From the NCBI GenBank assembly GCA_036897485.1, contig JAYMTF010001629.1, positions 1-22,178 on the forward strand: a stretch of 22,178 nucleotides of DNA, written 5' to 3'. The notes beneath the pieces were generated by a model. It was not told where the DNA came from. It worked only from the letters and a program-made list of their open reading frames with translations, and did not search any database. The position numbers were made by a program, and so were the translations under genes. The DNA is from Pelargonium nanum (lineage: Eukaryota > Streptophyta > Magnoliopsida > Geraniales > Geraniaceae). Shown here piece after piece: positions 1 through 10,356 of this stretch. How positions within the stretch are numbered: position 1 is the first letter of the stretch; each line of letters opens with the position of its first letter.

Positions 1-106
1 TGATCTGGAAAATGCCGGCGGCCACCGCCTGAGACGGGGTCTGAGATGCGAATCGGGAGGCGGATGGGGAGGGCCTGCCACCATGCTGGAGATCTTGGAA
101 GCTCAT
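1..106 (-). CDS. SYP22: SYP22/VAM3-like syntaxin (Qa-SNARE), N-terminus only, cut by left edge
   Basis: Reading the minus strand from the ATG at 106-104 gives 35 codons, open to the window edge. The peptide starts MSFQDLQ, has a Ser/Pro/Arg-rich stretch, and ends QAVAAGIFQI. SYP2-group plant syntaxins (SYP22/VAM3, SYP21/PEP12) begin MSFQDL and carry a (Q/E)(A/E)VA(S/A)GIF block just before the Habc domain; the GIFQI form is closer to SYP22. These proteins are Qa-SNAREs of prevacuolar and vacuolar membranes that act in vesicle fusion. The Habc, SNARE and membrane-anchor regions lie outside the window. The region just upstream of the ATG on this strand is pyrimidine-rich, with CTCCTTCTCC-type repeats, as in many plant 5' UTRs. 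The gene follows the helicase gene on the same strand. Family is fairly sure; the exact member is less so. Confidence 0.82.
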   Translation of the reverse strand, partial: MSFQDLQHGGRPSPSASRFASQTPSQAVAAGIFQI

Positions 107-1083
107 TTTGGCGCCACGAGAGAGCCCAAACTCAAGACAATGGAATGGAGATGGAGAAGGAGAAGGAGGAGATTATTGCAGCGCGCCGGCTGTAACTGTA
201 AGCATCTGTGGATCACTGATTACTTTCTCTCTCTTCCTTTTTAAATTTATTTTACCGGAATTTAATATATTTTTTCCCCTAATTATTCCATTTAGATAAC
301 TAATTAATTAAAAACTTTTAAAGATCAGCAAGCCAGCGCTATAAAGCTTCAAAAGCAACGGTATTTGGATGGCTTGCACGTACTCAATACAGAATCTTAT
401 ATAATTGTATATATATATATATATATGAAAAAACATTTTAGCCGTGAATTCACATCACATATCAATTAACACTTATACTCGCTCTATTGCTCCATTAAAT
501 TTGTGAGCGCGAGTGGAGGACCCGTCCGAATTCATTTTGCTTGTCTATTAACTGAGAATCTCAACCAATAAATTTTACTGCTCTCCACCGGACCAAAATG
601 CCTACCGCGGTTTCTTTATAGCAAATTATATAATTTTACCAAACACGTTACATCCTATGTGGCAAGTAGCTCCTTCAGGCCAATCCCATGTGTCACTCAA
701 ACTCAAGTTCAGACACTTGAATCCAATCTTTTATATTTATATATAAATGTTTAATCAGATTTCCTCAAATAGTTGAACACAACAAGACAGACATCAAAAT
801 GAAGCAGAATGGAATATAGATGGTACCAAGCAGTCAAATATGTGAATATATATATTGTTTCTGCAGATTTCTTTGTTACAATGAAGAACTACAACACAAA
901 TGATATTAACCTGCAACCGTTATAACTATTTGAGTAACTTCTATCTCTCAAACCATGCGTCAATATGTTAAAAACAGACTAGAACCTCTATAGAACGAAC
1001 CCTTAATGCCAGAGCTTCTATTTAACTATTCCAGAGAAGGTGGGGCATCTTCGTTCATCGTGTTCGTGTCAACTAACCCACAT
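107..1083. other. Intergenic: syntaxin promoter and helicase 3' flank
   Basis: This AT-rich stretch should hold the promoter and 5' UTR of the syntaxin gene at its left side and the last 3' UTR exon of the helicase gene at its right side. I see no coding exon in it. It contains an (AT)n run at 408-426. A small plus-strand open frame at 108-299 is antisense to the syntaxin 5' end and matches nothing I know. Confidence 0.6.
408..426. repeat. (AT)n microsatellite
   Basis: An uninterrupted TA/AT dinucleotide run of about 19 bp lies in the intergenic DNA upstream of the syntaxin start. It is likely to vary in length between individuals. Confidence 0.9.
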
Positions 1084-1084
1084 C

Positions 1085-1174
1085 CTGCAACACAGAAGCC
1101 AATCAGAAGCTGTCACGGTAATATTAGTAGAGCAGAACCAAACGATACATGTATGCTGATACGTAGCAGCTTAC
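1085..1174 (-). other. Predicted 3' UTR intron of the helicase gene
   Basis: On the minus strand a strong donor (CAAG|GTAAGC, break after 1175) is followed 90 bp later by a good acceptor (TGTTGCAG|GATG, exon resuming at 1084). Both lie beyond the helicase stop codon at 1362-1360, with the donor about 185 nt after the stop. If spliced, the exon junction would lie far enough downstream of the stop to be a classic trigger for nonsense-mediated decay in plants. The call rests on splice-site quality alone. Confidence 0.55.
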
Positions 1175-1359
1175 CTTGATTCTACCATTATAGAATGAAT
1201 ATACTTCTCGATATCTATTGGTTGCGTCAACTTGTTTAGCTTCTTCATGTGATCTATACAGGTGTATCTTGGCTTTGCAATAGCACGGCAAAAGAGACCC
1301 ACCAATCGATGGGCGTGGTAAGCAAAGTCAAGATTAACAGGCCATACTCAAATGGAGAA

Positions 1360-4300
1360 TTAGCACTTTATAAGAGCGGGAAGTGAAGCATGTAGCTCAG
1401 CCAAGCATTGGAAGACCCAGTTTAGAAGGTATTCACTTGGTAGCTCCAGAATAAGTTCTGCCTGTGAGGAGAAATTTCGGAAAACGAAATAGAATGTTAG
1501 AAAACAGCCTATATTTTCCTTGAAAAAGAGGAGAAGAAATATTGAACTTTTACCTTAATTAGGTTTCCCTCCAAAGCCAAAACATTTTCATGAGCCTTGG
1601 GTGCCATTTGTTCTGTTATCAGTTTGAAAACCTTCTCACTCATGTTTGTTTCCATGTAAACCATCTTTCCTGAACCATAGATTCTGGTAATCCCAAGATC
1701 AGCTGCCATCCTTCTAACATATAGCTTCTTCAACAGAATCTCCATGGAGTAAGGCTCTTTTCCATGTTCCCGGCGCAGATTCTCCGTGTATTCCATCAAG
1801 CTCCATATGCCTTCCTCAGCAGCTTTCTCAGCTTCATTTATTACCTCCATGGGGTTCTCCAGATAATTTATGTACTCAGAAGAGAGATGAGGGTTTATAT
1901 TTATATCAAGCTGGCACGGGACATCAAAAACAATCAGAGCTTATTTATATCAAGATTCAAGGGTTTATATTTATATGCTTAACAGAATTTGTAGAGATAG
2001 TAAGATCACCAATTCATTTAACACAGTTAATTTTCCAAACTGAATGACTTGGGACCATATGCTAAATTCCTTTCAAATCAGATGGACTATAATAAAGCAG
2101 CATACATTTGCACTCACTAAGAACAAACATAATTAAACCAAAATTCTGGAATCTTTACATTACATGCTAACCTAATTCTGGAAAACTATGACTTCAGCAC
2201 TGCGAATGGTGAAAGAACAAAGCAGTCAGAGAATAGCAACTGCAGTGCTGTGTGAAAATTTCATTTAGAGAATAACTGCTGGAAACAAATTACACTCTAT
2301 CTTTGGAAAAAAAAATATCATCCAGAATGAACTCACAATATTAAATAAAAGATGCGCTTAAGAAATTTTTTAGATTGTCATCACTCATCATCAGTTGTAG
2401 CTTCTAACTAAGCTGTTTCAAGGAGATGCCTACAAAAGATTTTTCTGGGAGGAAAGATATTTAAATTTGAAACATTTAGACCCTTGAGTTGAATTACAGA
2501 ATACTGCAAAGCTACTGAACAAAACAGATAAAATATAGATATTTACAATAATTTTTCTATAAACATTCCTCAGGGTAGTAGGTAGTACCTTTACCGACTG
2601 GTATGGAACTGAAAAAACGCGATGTTCATCAACCTGGAACCCAAATAGAAGAGTGAAAATTCAATTGGAGGTACAGTATTAGGATCTGAGAATTACGGAG
2701 GAAAAAAACAAAGTGTGTTCTTTGATCAGCCAACTATGTATAAGCACATATAGAAAGATGCATCATACATACACATCTGTACAAGTTATATCACACACAA
2801 GCACACAATTTGATTCCTCTTTAGGTAGGCACTGAAAAGTTGTGGAGTGTCTTCAGGTCTGATATTTTTATATATGCTTAGATGGAAAAATATTTTAAAG
2901 AAGACTGCAATTGTGTATGAAACCCCAAAACGAGCAGGAAGAAAACACTAATGGTTCACACAGGTGACAAATGATTCTTCCCAAGACAACTATAGCTAAC
3001 AGAAAGTAGATCCTGAACAGACTTACCTTGGACAAGCTCTCAAAAAGCATTTCAAAGAAGAGATCAATTCCTACGTTTGCAACATCCCCTGTCTGTTGCT
3101 CACCAAAGATAGCACCAAAGCCTCTTATCCCCATGTCTCGCTCAGCTAATTGGAAACCTTGGCCAAGTTCACGGCATTCTTCTAGGGCCCGAAGCCTTTC
3201 CTAAAGTGTAATAATAATAGTTTGAACGTCACAAGCTTTCAAGAAGGAAAAGGCCATAATAAAAAGCAAATGGGAGGAATTCTGAAGATATGGGTGATGG
3301 AAATGACAAAAGAATAGAGACTTGATACAAATCATGCTTGTGACATTTGAGGATCAAGTAGAACTATTATCACAAGTAAAAGTAGAAGATAGCACCAAAA
3401 AAACATACATGTCCTTCTTTAGTCAATTTTTTATCGACAGGGTAAAATAAGTACGCATGAGCTTCCCTATCAGCCCGTCCAACCCTTCCACGCAGCTGTT
3501 GCAATGTGAAAAAATGATAAGGTTGAACATGAGCAGTGAGAAATTCAATATCTACTTCCATGTATAAAAATCAAATCCTTGAAGGTTTTAAAGATACTTA
3601 AAAACATCATTTGTGATGATCAGAGATAATCATCTCTGAAATATGTCTCCAAAACATCAACATGCAAAATTCCTAACTAAAGATTCCAAATTTTACTCCC
3701 ATAATACAGCATCAATTCATAAGTTCAGAGGAAAGTTAAAGACAACAAGACCTGGTATAATTGGGCTAAGCCAAATAACTGAACATCCTGAATAATGATG
3801 GTGTTTGCATTCTGAATGTCAAGCCCACTTTCTACAATATTTGTGCATACTAGAATCTTAGTTTTGCCTTGTGCAAAATTCTCCATGGCATCCTCAAGTT
3901 CCTTTGAAATTTGCTGCCAAAAAGAGCATATATAGCTACATCAGAACAGCCAGTATATTAATAGCCACTCAACAAGGAATGAGGACATGAAAGAGTGTAC
4001 GAGTAAAATGCATAGTTCCTGGAAAAATAAAAGATAGCAAAGTTTAGAAAACTTCATAAAGTGCTCCTAATTTTCTGTCCCCTAAAATATATGCAATTGG
4101 ATCCCAGAGATTTGAGTTTAAAAAAATCAAATAATTACAGAAGTATATTTTTGGTTGCTTTTGAGGGTATATTTTAACTGCGGTTATATATATAGCAAGT
4201 TCAGAAATACCAGTGCTTTCCATTTGTGAAAGGCACTACTAATTTATATTGGCATGGCAGACACAAGACAGATGCCTCCAAATTCTTCATATATCCCACA

Positions 4301-7300
4301 AGTTTAGAAAAAACAGTATTTTTCATTTGTGTAAAGCACTACAGATTTATGTCGCCAAGCCAGCCACAATACAATGCCTATAAAAAGTTTAGAATTATGC
4401 ATTACACAAGCAACTAGAACAGGTTTTTATTCTTCGTACGCTTCATGAGCTTATGAAATGGAGAATAAAGTTGGATCAATAGCTAGACATAAATTAACCA
4501 GCTGTTTGCTAGAACTAATATACTACTACATTGGGTTGTGTATTGCTGCTGACTTAACAGTAAAACTAAACCAAGGCCTGATAACACCGCCTGGGGAAAG
4601 AGAGATGTTTCAATTTCATATATCAAAAGTTTACAATTCTGCCACTCTACATTATATTTATGTTGACTAAGTTTATGTTATGAATACTCGATCCAAACTT
4701 ATCTGCTTTAGTCTTGCTCCTTGATAAACCAAATAAGATAATCCATAACTAGCATTGCCTTTTAGATTTCAGCTACCCCCTCATAAGAAAATACTACACC
4801 AGCCCATGAAAATATGAGCATTTAAGATACCTTTCCATGTGCAAGAGCTATATCAACATCTGGAAATGAACTTGTAAGAAATGTCATTGCTTCGTCAAGA
4901 CCTGTTGCATAAGGTTGTCGTGAGACCCAGGTTAAAAAAAATGCTAAAGGAAGTTTAGAAACAAACAAGGGAGCCACACCCTCCAGTAATTGTAACTACT
5001 AAGCCGAGAACTATCTAATATTTATGATAGAATTTGTATAGTTGGCAATCAAAGATTGATTGTTGGTGATTGATGTAAGTTAGGGTTCATAATGTCCCTA
5101 AACTCGGCTGTAAACTGGGAGCTCCTTCCCATTGTTGAAAAGCTCACTGTGTATCAGTAGGTTGCTTATTATTAAATATAACAACACAAATTCTTTTCAT
5201 TCCTCTTCATTAATTAACTATTTGTCCAACAGTTTCTATTTCATTTTTGGGCAGTAAATCTTTGTTTAACAAATATGTCAGTTGCCTGTAACAGACACAA
5301 GTGAATTCTCATTCCCTCATCAGCAAATTACAAATGAACATAAAAAGCACCTAACTAATTGCCATCCCAGTTATAATATAAGATAATTCTCATTTCCTAC
5401 TCAGGCAATGACATTAGGGAAAAGTCGTCAGCTAATAGAGAATGGGGAAAAGAAAATGCATATTAAACCGTAGATAGTGATCAGAGTAATAATCTAACTC
5501 ATTAAATGACAGAGAATGTAATTATTTATGAACTTACCACTAATACGTGGCAAAACATAGAAAACCTGGCCACCACGGTCTAGCTCATATTTGATCGCTG
5601 CTGTCACTCTACTTTCCGAGTATGGTAAAAGGTGAGTTTTAATAGGAACTCTTTCTGGAGGTGGAGTTGTAATTAAGCTGAAAAATAAGCAAAGTCATCA
5701 TAAGCAACACAATATTACCCGCTTATAGAAATAGGAAAATAATATGTTTGTCAGGCTGAACTGTGACGTCTCTGTTGCATACAAATAGCAAAGGATCGAA
5801 GTACCATCACAAACTCGTAAGTCAAACTCAGATTCCTCATGTACTTGTGGAAGTGTTCATTTGAAATTTCTTTATTTGCACATCAACATATAATCTCACC
5901 ATGAATATGGCCCAAATTATAATTACTCAGTTCTACTGAATGACAATCCCCCCCCCCCCCCACCCCCCAGATAGTGAATTATACGGACTTATTACCAAAT
6001 CTACAATAAAACTCAAAGTTCAATGGACATCTTGGATGCAGTAGCATTTAGTATGAAAAGTGCTGAAACTTTCACTCATAACTGAAGTCTGAGATAGGCC
6101 AATTACCTAGCATCACGAAACCCAGTCAATGCTAAATAAAGAGTTCGTGGGATAGGTGTAGCAGAAAGAGTAAGGACATCAACTGAGGTCTTGAATGATG
6201 AAATCTTTTCCTTCTGTTTGACACCAAACCTCTGACGCATAGTTTTATTGCACATCAATGAAGAAAACATATAACGAAGGTTAGAAAGGAGAAGATGCAT
6301 TGCAGATAAAAGCAAAACAGGTTATGAGGCATACCTGTTCCTCATCAACCACAAGAAGGCCTAATTTACTGTACACAACACGATTTCCAAGAAGTGAATG
6401 GGTCCCCACAATAATGTCCAGTTCACCATTTTTAATCATGACCAGATGCTCCTCTTTCTGTGCTTTAGTCTACATGTTGTGACAGGTTTAATTAATTTAT
6501 GAAAACAGTAATTACTAATGATTCCATGATACTTTCATAGACTTGAACAGTAAAAAGATCCCAGCAATAAAGGAAAACAAGCCTTCCTGTCTTGTAGTCC
6601 AAATATTCAGTGTGAAAATGTATAGTTGATCCTCACATAGACACTCAAGCACATACATAGCTAGTCAGTTGACTCAATGTATCGCTGAGGCACAATTTCT
6701 TGTGTAATTTGAACTAGAGAAATGGAACAAACATACAAAAAGTGCCATGATAGGATGCATTGTAGGGCATCAGAAATATAATTAGGATAATTACAAGTTC
6801 AACCAAATACAAACAGAAAACAGAATCTTTAAAATAACAAAGGCAAAAAATAAATTATCAGTGTGTATATACATACAATCTTTGATTATCATCAATTACT
6901 GCAAAATCTAAATGAAGCATTTTAAATTACTTTAAATATTAGACAGCCAATCACATTTAAATAAGGGAAAGAATAACATGAAAAAGAAAACTCTATCATA
7001 TGAAATACACAGAGGAATTATGGTTAAGAGCTGAATCAGAGAAGTTCAACTAGAATAGTTATAATTCTTGGCACCAAATCTAAATAATAACCTAAGTACT
7101 AATAACAGCAATCCAGCAGCCCTAAATGGGAGTTTATAAAGTAATTTACAATAGAGAGGAAGTCCATCTAGTTGATTCGCTCCACATACCTGAAACCTGC
7201 TCAGCAGTCCAACCCTGATATTAGGATATGCAGAAAATCTCTCTGAAATAACATTAAAATGTTGTTTGGCCAAGACAATTGTTGGTGCAAGAATCATAGC

Positions 7301-8717
7301 TTGCTTCCCAGCTGAAACTACACAAAAGATGGCACGTAGTGCAACTTCAGTCTTGCCAAACCCAACATCTCCACAAATTAATCGGTCCATTGGAGTTTCC
7401 TTCTCTGTCAAGTCCCTCTCTACATCAATGAAAGCCTGCAATCACAATTTGCATATAACTTAAAAGGCAGTTACAGGGAAAACAGAACATATATGATTTA
7501 AGCGAGTACAAAAAAAGAGACTGATAAAAAAATAATAAATAAATAATTATGACAATCAGGTTTACATTGATGAATTTTCCTTCACCTCGCTCGATAGTCT
7601 ATCATAAGTGGTGCAATTCATCCGAAAATTATAGTAATACCTGCTTCTGGTCTGGTGTGGGCTCATAAACAAAACTAGATACAAATTCATCCATGGCATG
7701 ACTCTTTGGATAGGGAGGCCTCCTTTGTTTCAACCTATCTAAATACAGCTCCATCAAATCAACAACCATTTTCTGAATAACAAACTTTCCTTTTGTTTTC
7801 TTCTTTTCCCATGAGCTACTGTCCTTCAATTTGCTCAATCCCTTGGGCTTTTTCGTTTCATTTGGGCTGGAAAGATATGCAAAACATGATATCATTAGAT
7901 CGCAGGAACAATGCACCACAGTAGGCTTGCAGAAGAACAAGGAAGTGAACAAAATTAGTAATGTTCCTATGAAGATCTTCACATCAGTTCAAATATAGAC
8001 TCATGCATAAATTTCCATCTCTCTAATTCAGTTCCATCTTGTACAATTGACAGAAGCAATATCAGACACCTAAATGAGCACAATAGATAAAGAAAGAGAT
8101 TGAAAAACATACAGATTGTATCTGTAAAGCAAGCGAGAGGCTTGCTTGAGAGGAAGCTTGGCCATCCCATCGGAATACTGGATGTACACATACTCAGCGC
8201 GATCTGGTGAGTCCTCGGAGGAGTCGTATTTAATCCCGACGAACTTTCCGATACCGACCTTCTTGTGCACCACATAGTCCCCGGGGCGTAGAGAGTGAGG
8301 GTCGACCTTGTAGCTGAACTTGCCGCCGGCTTTTTTATCCAAATCTCCTTTCAGCTTCCGCAAGCCCCTCTGCTGCTGCTCCTTGACACGGCGGATGTAC
8401 ATCTCGGCGTCGCCGGAGTCCATGCCGGGACGGGAGGCCTCTCTCTTGCTGTAGTCGCGGCGGATTCTCTCGTTGAGGTCAGAAATGACGTCGTTCTCGC
8501 CCTTACCTTTGGCGGGGCGGCCGGCTCTGGGGGTCGCGAAGGGGCTCAAGGTGCTGTAGGAGGAAGCATTGACGACGGAGAGGAAGGGCCTGGGTTTGCG
8601 ACGGTAGGGACGGCATGTGGTGACGTTGAAGAGGGTGCGAAGCTTGGGAGTGGAAGTGAGCCTCAAGAATGTGGAGGAATCAGGAATGGAGAAGATAGAA
8701 GAAGAAGAAGAAGACAT
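1360..8717 (-). CDS. Chloroplast Mfd/TRCF-like ATP-dependent DNA helicase (At3g02060 type), complete
   Basis: Thirteen exons join in frame (minus strand, 5' to 3'): 8717-8113, 7866-7641, 7435-7190, 6469-6335, 6231-6107, 5677-5538, 4901-4831, 3913-3752, 3495-3409, 3200-3027, 2633-2589, 1910-1554, 1461-1360. This is 2475 nt and 824 aa, close to the length I recall for the Arabidopsis protein. Residues 1 to about 55 are Ser/Thr/Arg-rich and acid-poor, as in a plastid transit peptide. Residues about 138-203 form a CarD-like RNA-polymerase interaction domain ([19 protein letters not shown]). The helicase core follows: Walker A GDVGFGKT at 299-306, DEEQ at 401-404, SATPIPRT at 427-434, the second RecA lobe with [14 protein letters not shown], and motif [10 protein letters not shown] from 571. 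A TRCF-type C-terminal domain covers about 690-790. The UvrB-like N-terminal modules of bacterial Mfd are absent, as is usual for this plant family. The ATG at 8717 is the first in frame; the open frame runs further upstream only from non-ATG codons. A role in clearing stalled plastid RNA polymerase or in repair is inferred from the domains. Confidence 0.93.
1891..1976. repeat. 17-bp direct repeat straddling the exon 12 acceptor of the helicase gene
   Basis: The plus-strand string agggtttatatttatat occurs at 1890-1906, inside coding exon 12, and again at 1960-1976, inside the upstream intron, 70 bp apart. A related string, atttatatcaag, occurs at 1899-1910 and about 1943-1954. The start of the exon was therefore partly duplicated into the intron, or the other way round. 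The copy lacks the CCAG acceptor that precedes the real exon. Confidence 0.8.
4190..4400. repeat. Diverged tandem duplication of about 103 bp in a helicase intron
   Basis: Within the 917-bp intron between helicase exons 7 and 8, the block beginning cagtgctttccatttgtg at 4211 is repeated in diverged form beginning cagtatttttcatttgtg at 4314. Both are followed by a matching (a)gcactac segment, an atttat segment and an acaa/gatgcct-like segment. The period is about 103 bp. It has no evident coding content. Confidence 0.7.
5948..5968. repeat. Poly-C tract in a helicase intron
   Basis: Fourteen C, one A and six C occur in a row in the intron between helicase exons 5 and 6. On the coding (minus) strand this is a G-run that could form a G-quadruplex. 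Sequencing errors in length are also common in such tracts. Confidence 0.85.
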
Positions 8718-8829
8718 GTTGGGTGGAGAGGAGAAGATAGCAGAGGGGTTTTGGTTAAACCCAAACAATGGAGGATTGGGGCATGGAAATGGAAATGTTG
8801 GTTGTGGAAGACAAATTATAGAATAATGA

Positions 8830-9810
8830 TAAGCAGTTGTTCTTTTTGTGAAGATGATTTTTTTTACATTTTAATTTTGAGAGTCAGAGTAGGAAGATAT
8901 GTTTAGGTGTTGTTAGGGCATATTGCTTTGTAGTGTTGTGTGTGGTGTAGATAGATATTTTTGTTCCACAGTCCTGGGTTGTGGTTCTGGGTTGAACCTT
9001 TTGAACAGGTTAAATTAAATTAAAACAAAATAGATATATAATTCTGGTCCACATGGATTAAATAACTATTTATAATTTGTAATTTTATAGTCATGTTAAT
9101 TTAATGAGGGTTTTTAAATATTTCAAATATTTGATTTGTCCCCGTAGGCAAAGGCACAGACGATCAAGACAGTGTTTTCTGATGAGAATTCGTGAGTTTA
9201 ACTCTTATTGAGTCAAGTGGTATGGAGATTTTAGTTAAAAATAATAACTATTCATGTTGTGTAACTCAATTAATAATTAAATATTTCAAATACTTTGTTT
9301 TAAGGTAAATATTTCAAATACTTAAGTAAAACAGGATTTGAACAATACAATAAAGAAAGCTCCTAGAAGAGGATGAGGGGACGGGAATGGAAATTGGGAG
9401 CACTTCGCCAAAGTGTGTGTTGAAATAAATTTGAGAAGGTCATTGGTTCGGCATATTTAGTGGAGTGAAGTCTATTGATCAGTGGTTTATTAGAGCTCAA
9501 ACACACTTTCAACATTTCACGTGACATGTACACAAATAGTCCGCCCCATTGTAGATAAGCGACCTCAATATCAATTTAGTATTCTCCGTATAAGAATGAT
9601 ATTATGCATCAGAGTGTTTGTCCAGATCCCAAATTACCCGTGTATTTTTTATATATATTAAACTTTTGCACAAGTTGGCATAAAATATTCAATTCCAAAA
9701 TAGTAAAAAATGATCATTTAGTTATAATACTATAGGGAAGAAACAATTGGAAAACGAATTGTAGAGCTCAACAAGGTACTAATAATACTAATATACTATA
9801 CTGCCCAGCT
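8830..9810. other. Intergenic: helicase promoter and LTPG 3' flank
   Basis: This stretch is about 1 kb and AT-rich. It should contain the helicase core promoter at the left and the LTPG 3' UTR at the right. The motif aaatatttcaaata(c/t)tt recurs at about 9117-9134, 9279-9295 and 9307-9323; the last two lie about 28 bp apart as a short tandem. A CACGTG G-box core lies at 9518-9523, but at some 800 bp from the helicase ATG its relevance is unknown. I see no coding exon. Confidence 0.55.
9117..9323. repeat. Three copies of a 17-bp AT-rich motif
   Basis: The string aaatatttcaaata followed by cttt, ctta or tttg occurs three times; the right-hand two are separated by about 28 bp. These are low-complexity intergenic repeats between the helicase and LTPG genes. 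I infer no function. Confidence 0.7.
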
Positions 9811-10314
9811 CTAAAACGCCTGCAGGATCTGAGCAGCAAGTGACAAAACCATGATAACACCAGCTCCATTGAAACTTGCAGAGTTTTGAACCGAATCTTT
9901 GGAACCTGGAGAACCTGAAATGGCAAATAAACATGTTAATTCAGATCCTGTAAATACGCGTCGAACATTAGAATTCTAAATACACATACTTGTAAGGCAG
10001 GCAATTGGGTTGACACGCACTCCACATCTGCCAGGCAATTCCTCAGCCTTGCTCACATCTATACCAGCCTTCTCCGCCCGATTGGCCGCCTTGTTGCTGA
10101 TCAAGGTGCACAAGCATTTCGGGTTAGATTTGATCACCGACTTCAGAGGATCGCAACAACTGGAGGGGGGATGGCGGGTTCCGTTTAGGTAGTTCAGGCA
10201 AGGAACAAGGTGTTTCAGGCATGATGTGTCTTGAGCTCCTCCTTGTGGAACCAACAAAGCCAATATTGATACTAGTACTGCAACCCCACACAATGTCATC
10301 AGTTTCATCTCCAT
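9811..10314 (-). CDS. GPI-anchored non-specific lipid-transfer protein (LTPG, YLS3-like)
   Basis: Two exons, 10314-9990 and 9914-9811, join in phase 1 (ACA A|GT TCT) to give 142 aa. A hydrophobic signal peptide (VAVLVSILALLV) ends near GGAQ. The eight-cysteine nsLTP pattern follows: C-X6-C-X13-CC-X12-CXC-X27-C-X8-C, including CLKHLVPCLNYLNGT and SCCDPLKSVIKSNPKCLC. After the last Cys comes a Ser/Asn-rich linker and then a hydrophobic tail (GVIMVLSLAAQILQAF) ending the protein, as expected of a GPI-anchor signal. Such proteins bind lipids at the outer plasma membrane and wall and act in cuticle or wall lipid export and defence; which role applies here is unknown. Start choice: an in-frame ATG at 10347 exists, but a TATA sequence abuts it at about 10346-10355, so transcription should begin downstream. 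The ATG at 10314 has good context (AACAATGG). Confidence 0.9.
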
Positions 10315-10345
10315 TGTTTTGCTTGAACTTGCTAGCAACTTCAAC

Positions 10346-10356
10346 ATATATAATAC
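10346..10356 (-). promoter_or_regulatory. Likely TATA box of the LTPG gene
   Basis: The minus strand reads GGTATTATATATG just upstream of the first in-frame ATG of the LTPG frame. The TATA element is 32-42 bp upstream of the chosen ATG at 10314, so transcription would start close to, or only just before, that codon. This would imply a very short 5' leader and exclude the upstream ATG at 10347. Confidence 0.5.

Noticed and set aside
108..299. Plus-strand 63-codon open frame at the left edge
   Set aside because: It runs antisense to the syntaxin 5' end and leader, shows no family similarity, and its composition reflects the reverse complement of CT-rich leader sequence.
4226..4670. Two plus-strand open frames in a helicase intron
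   Set aside because: They lie wholly within an intron, partly in a tandem duplication, and show no protein-like motifs.
4902..5537. Possible solo LTR or short retroelement insertion in a helicase intron (TGTTGG-type end near 5230)
   Set aside because: I found a TGTTGG-like boundary on one side, but no matching CA end with a 5-bp target-site duplication, and no primer-binding or polypurine site.
8718..8768. N-terminal extension of the helicase frame upstream of 8717
   Set aside because: The extension begins at a TTG, not an ATG. The ATG at 8717 is the first true start and gives a typical transit peptide.
8295..8906. Plus-strand 203-codon open frame
   Set aside because: It is the antisense shadow of helicase exon 1, whose GC-rich codons keep the opposite strand open.
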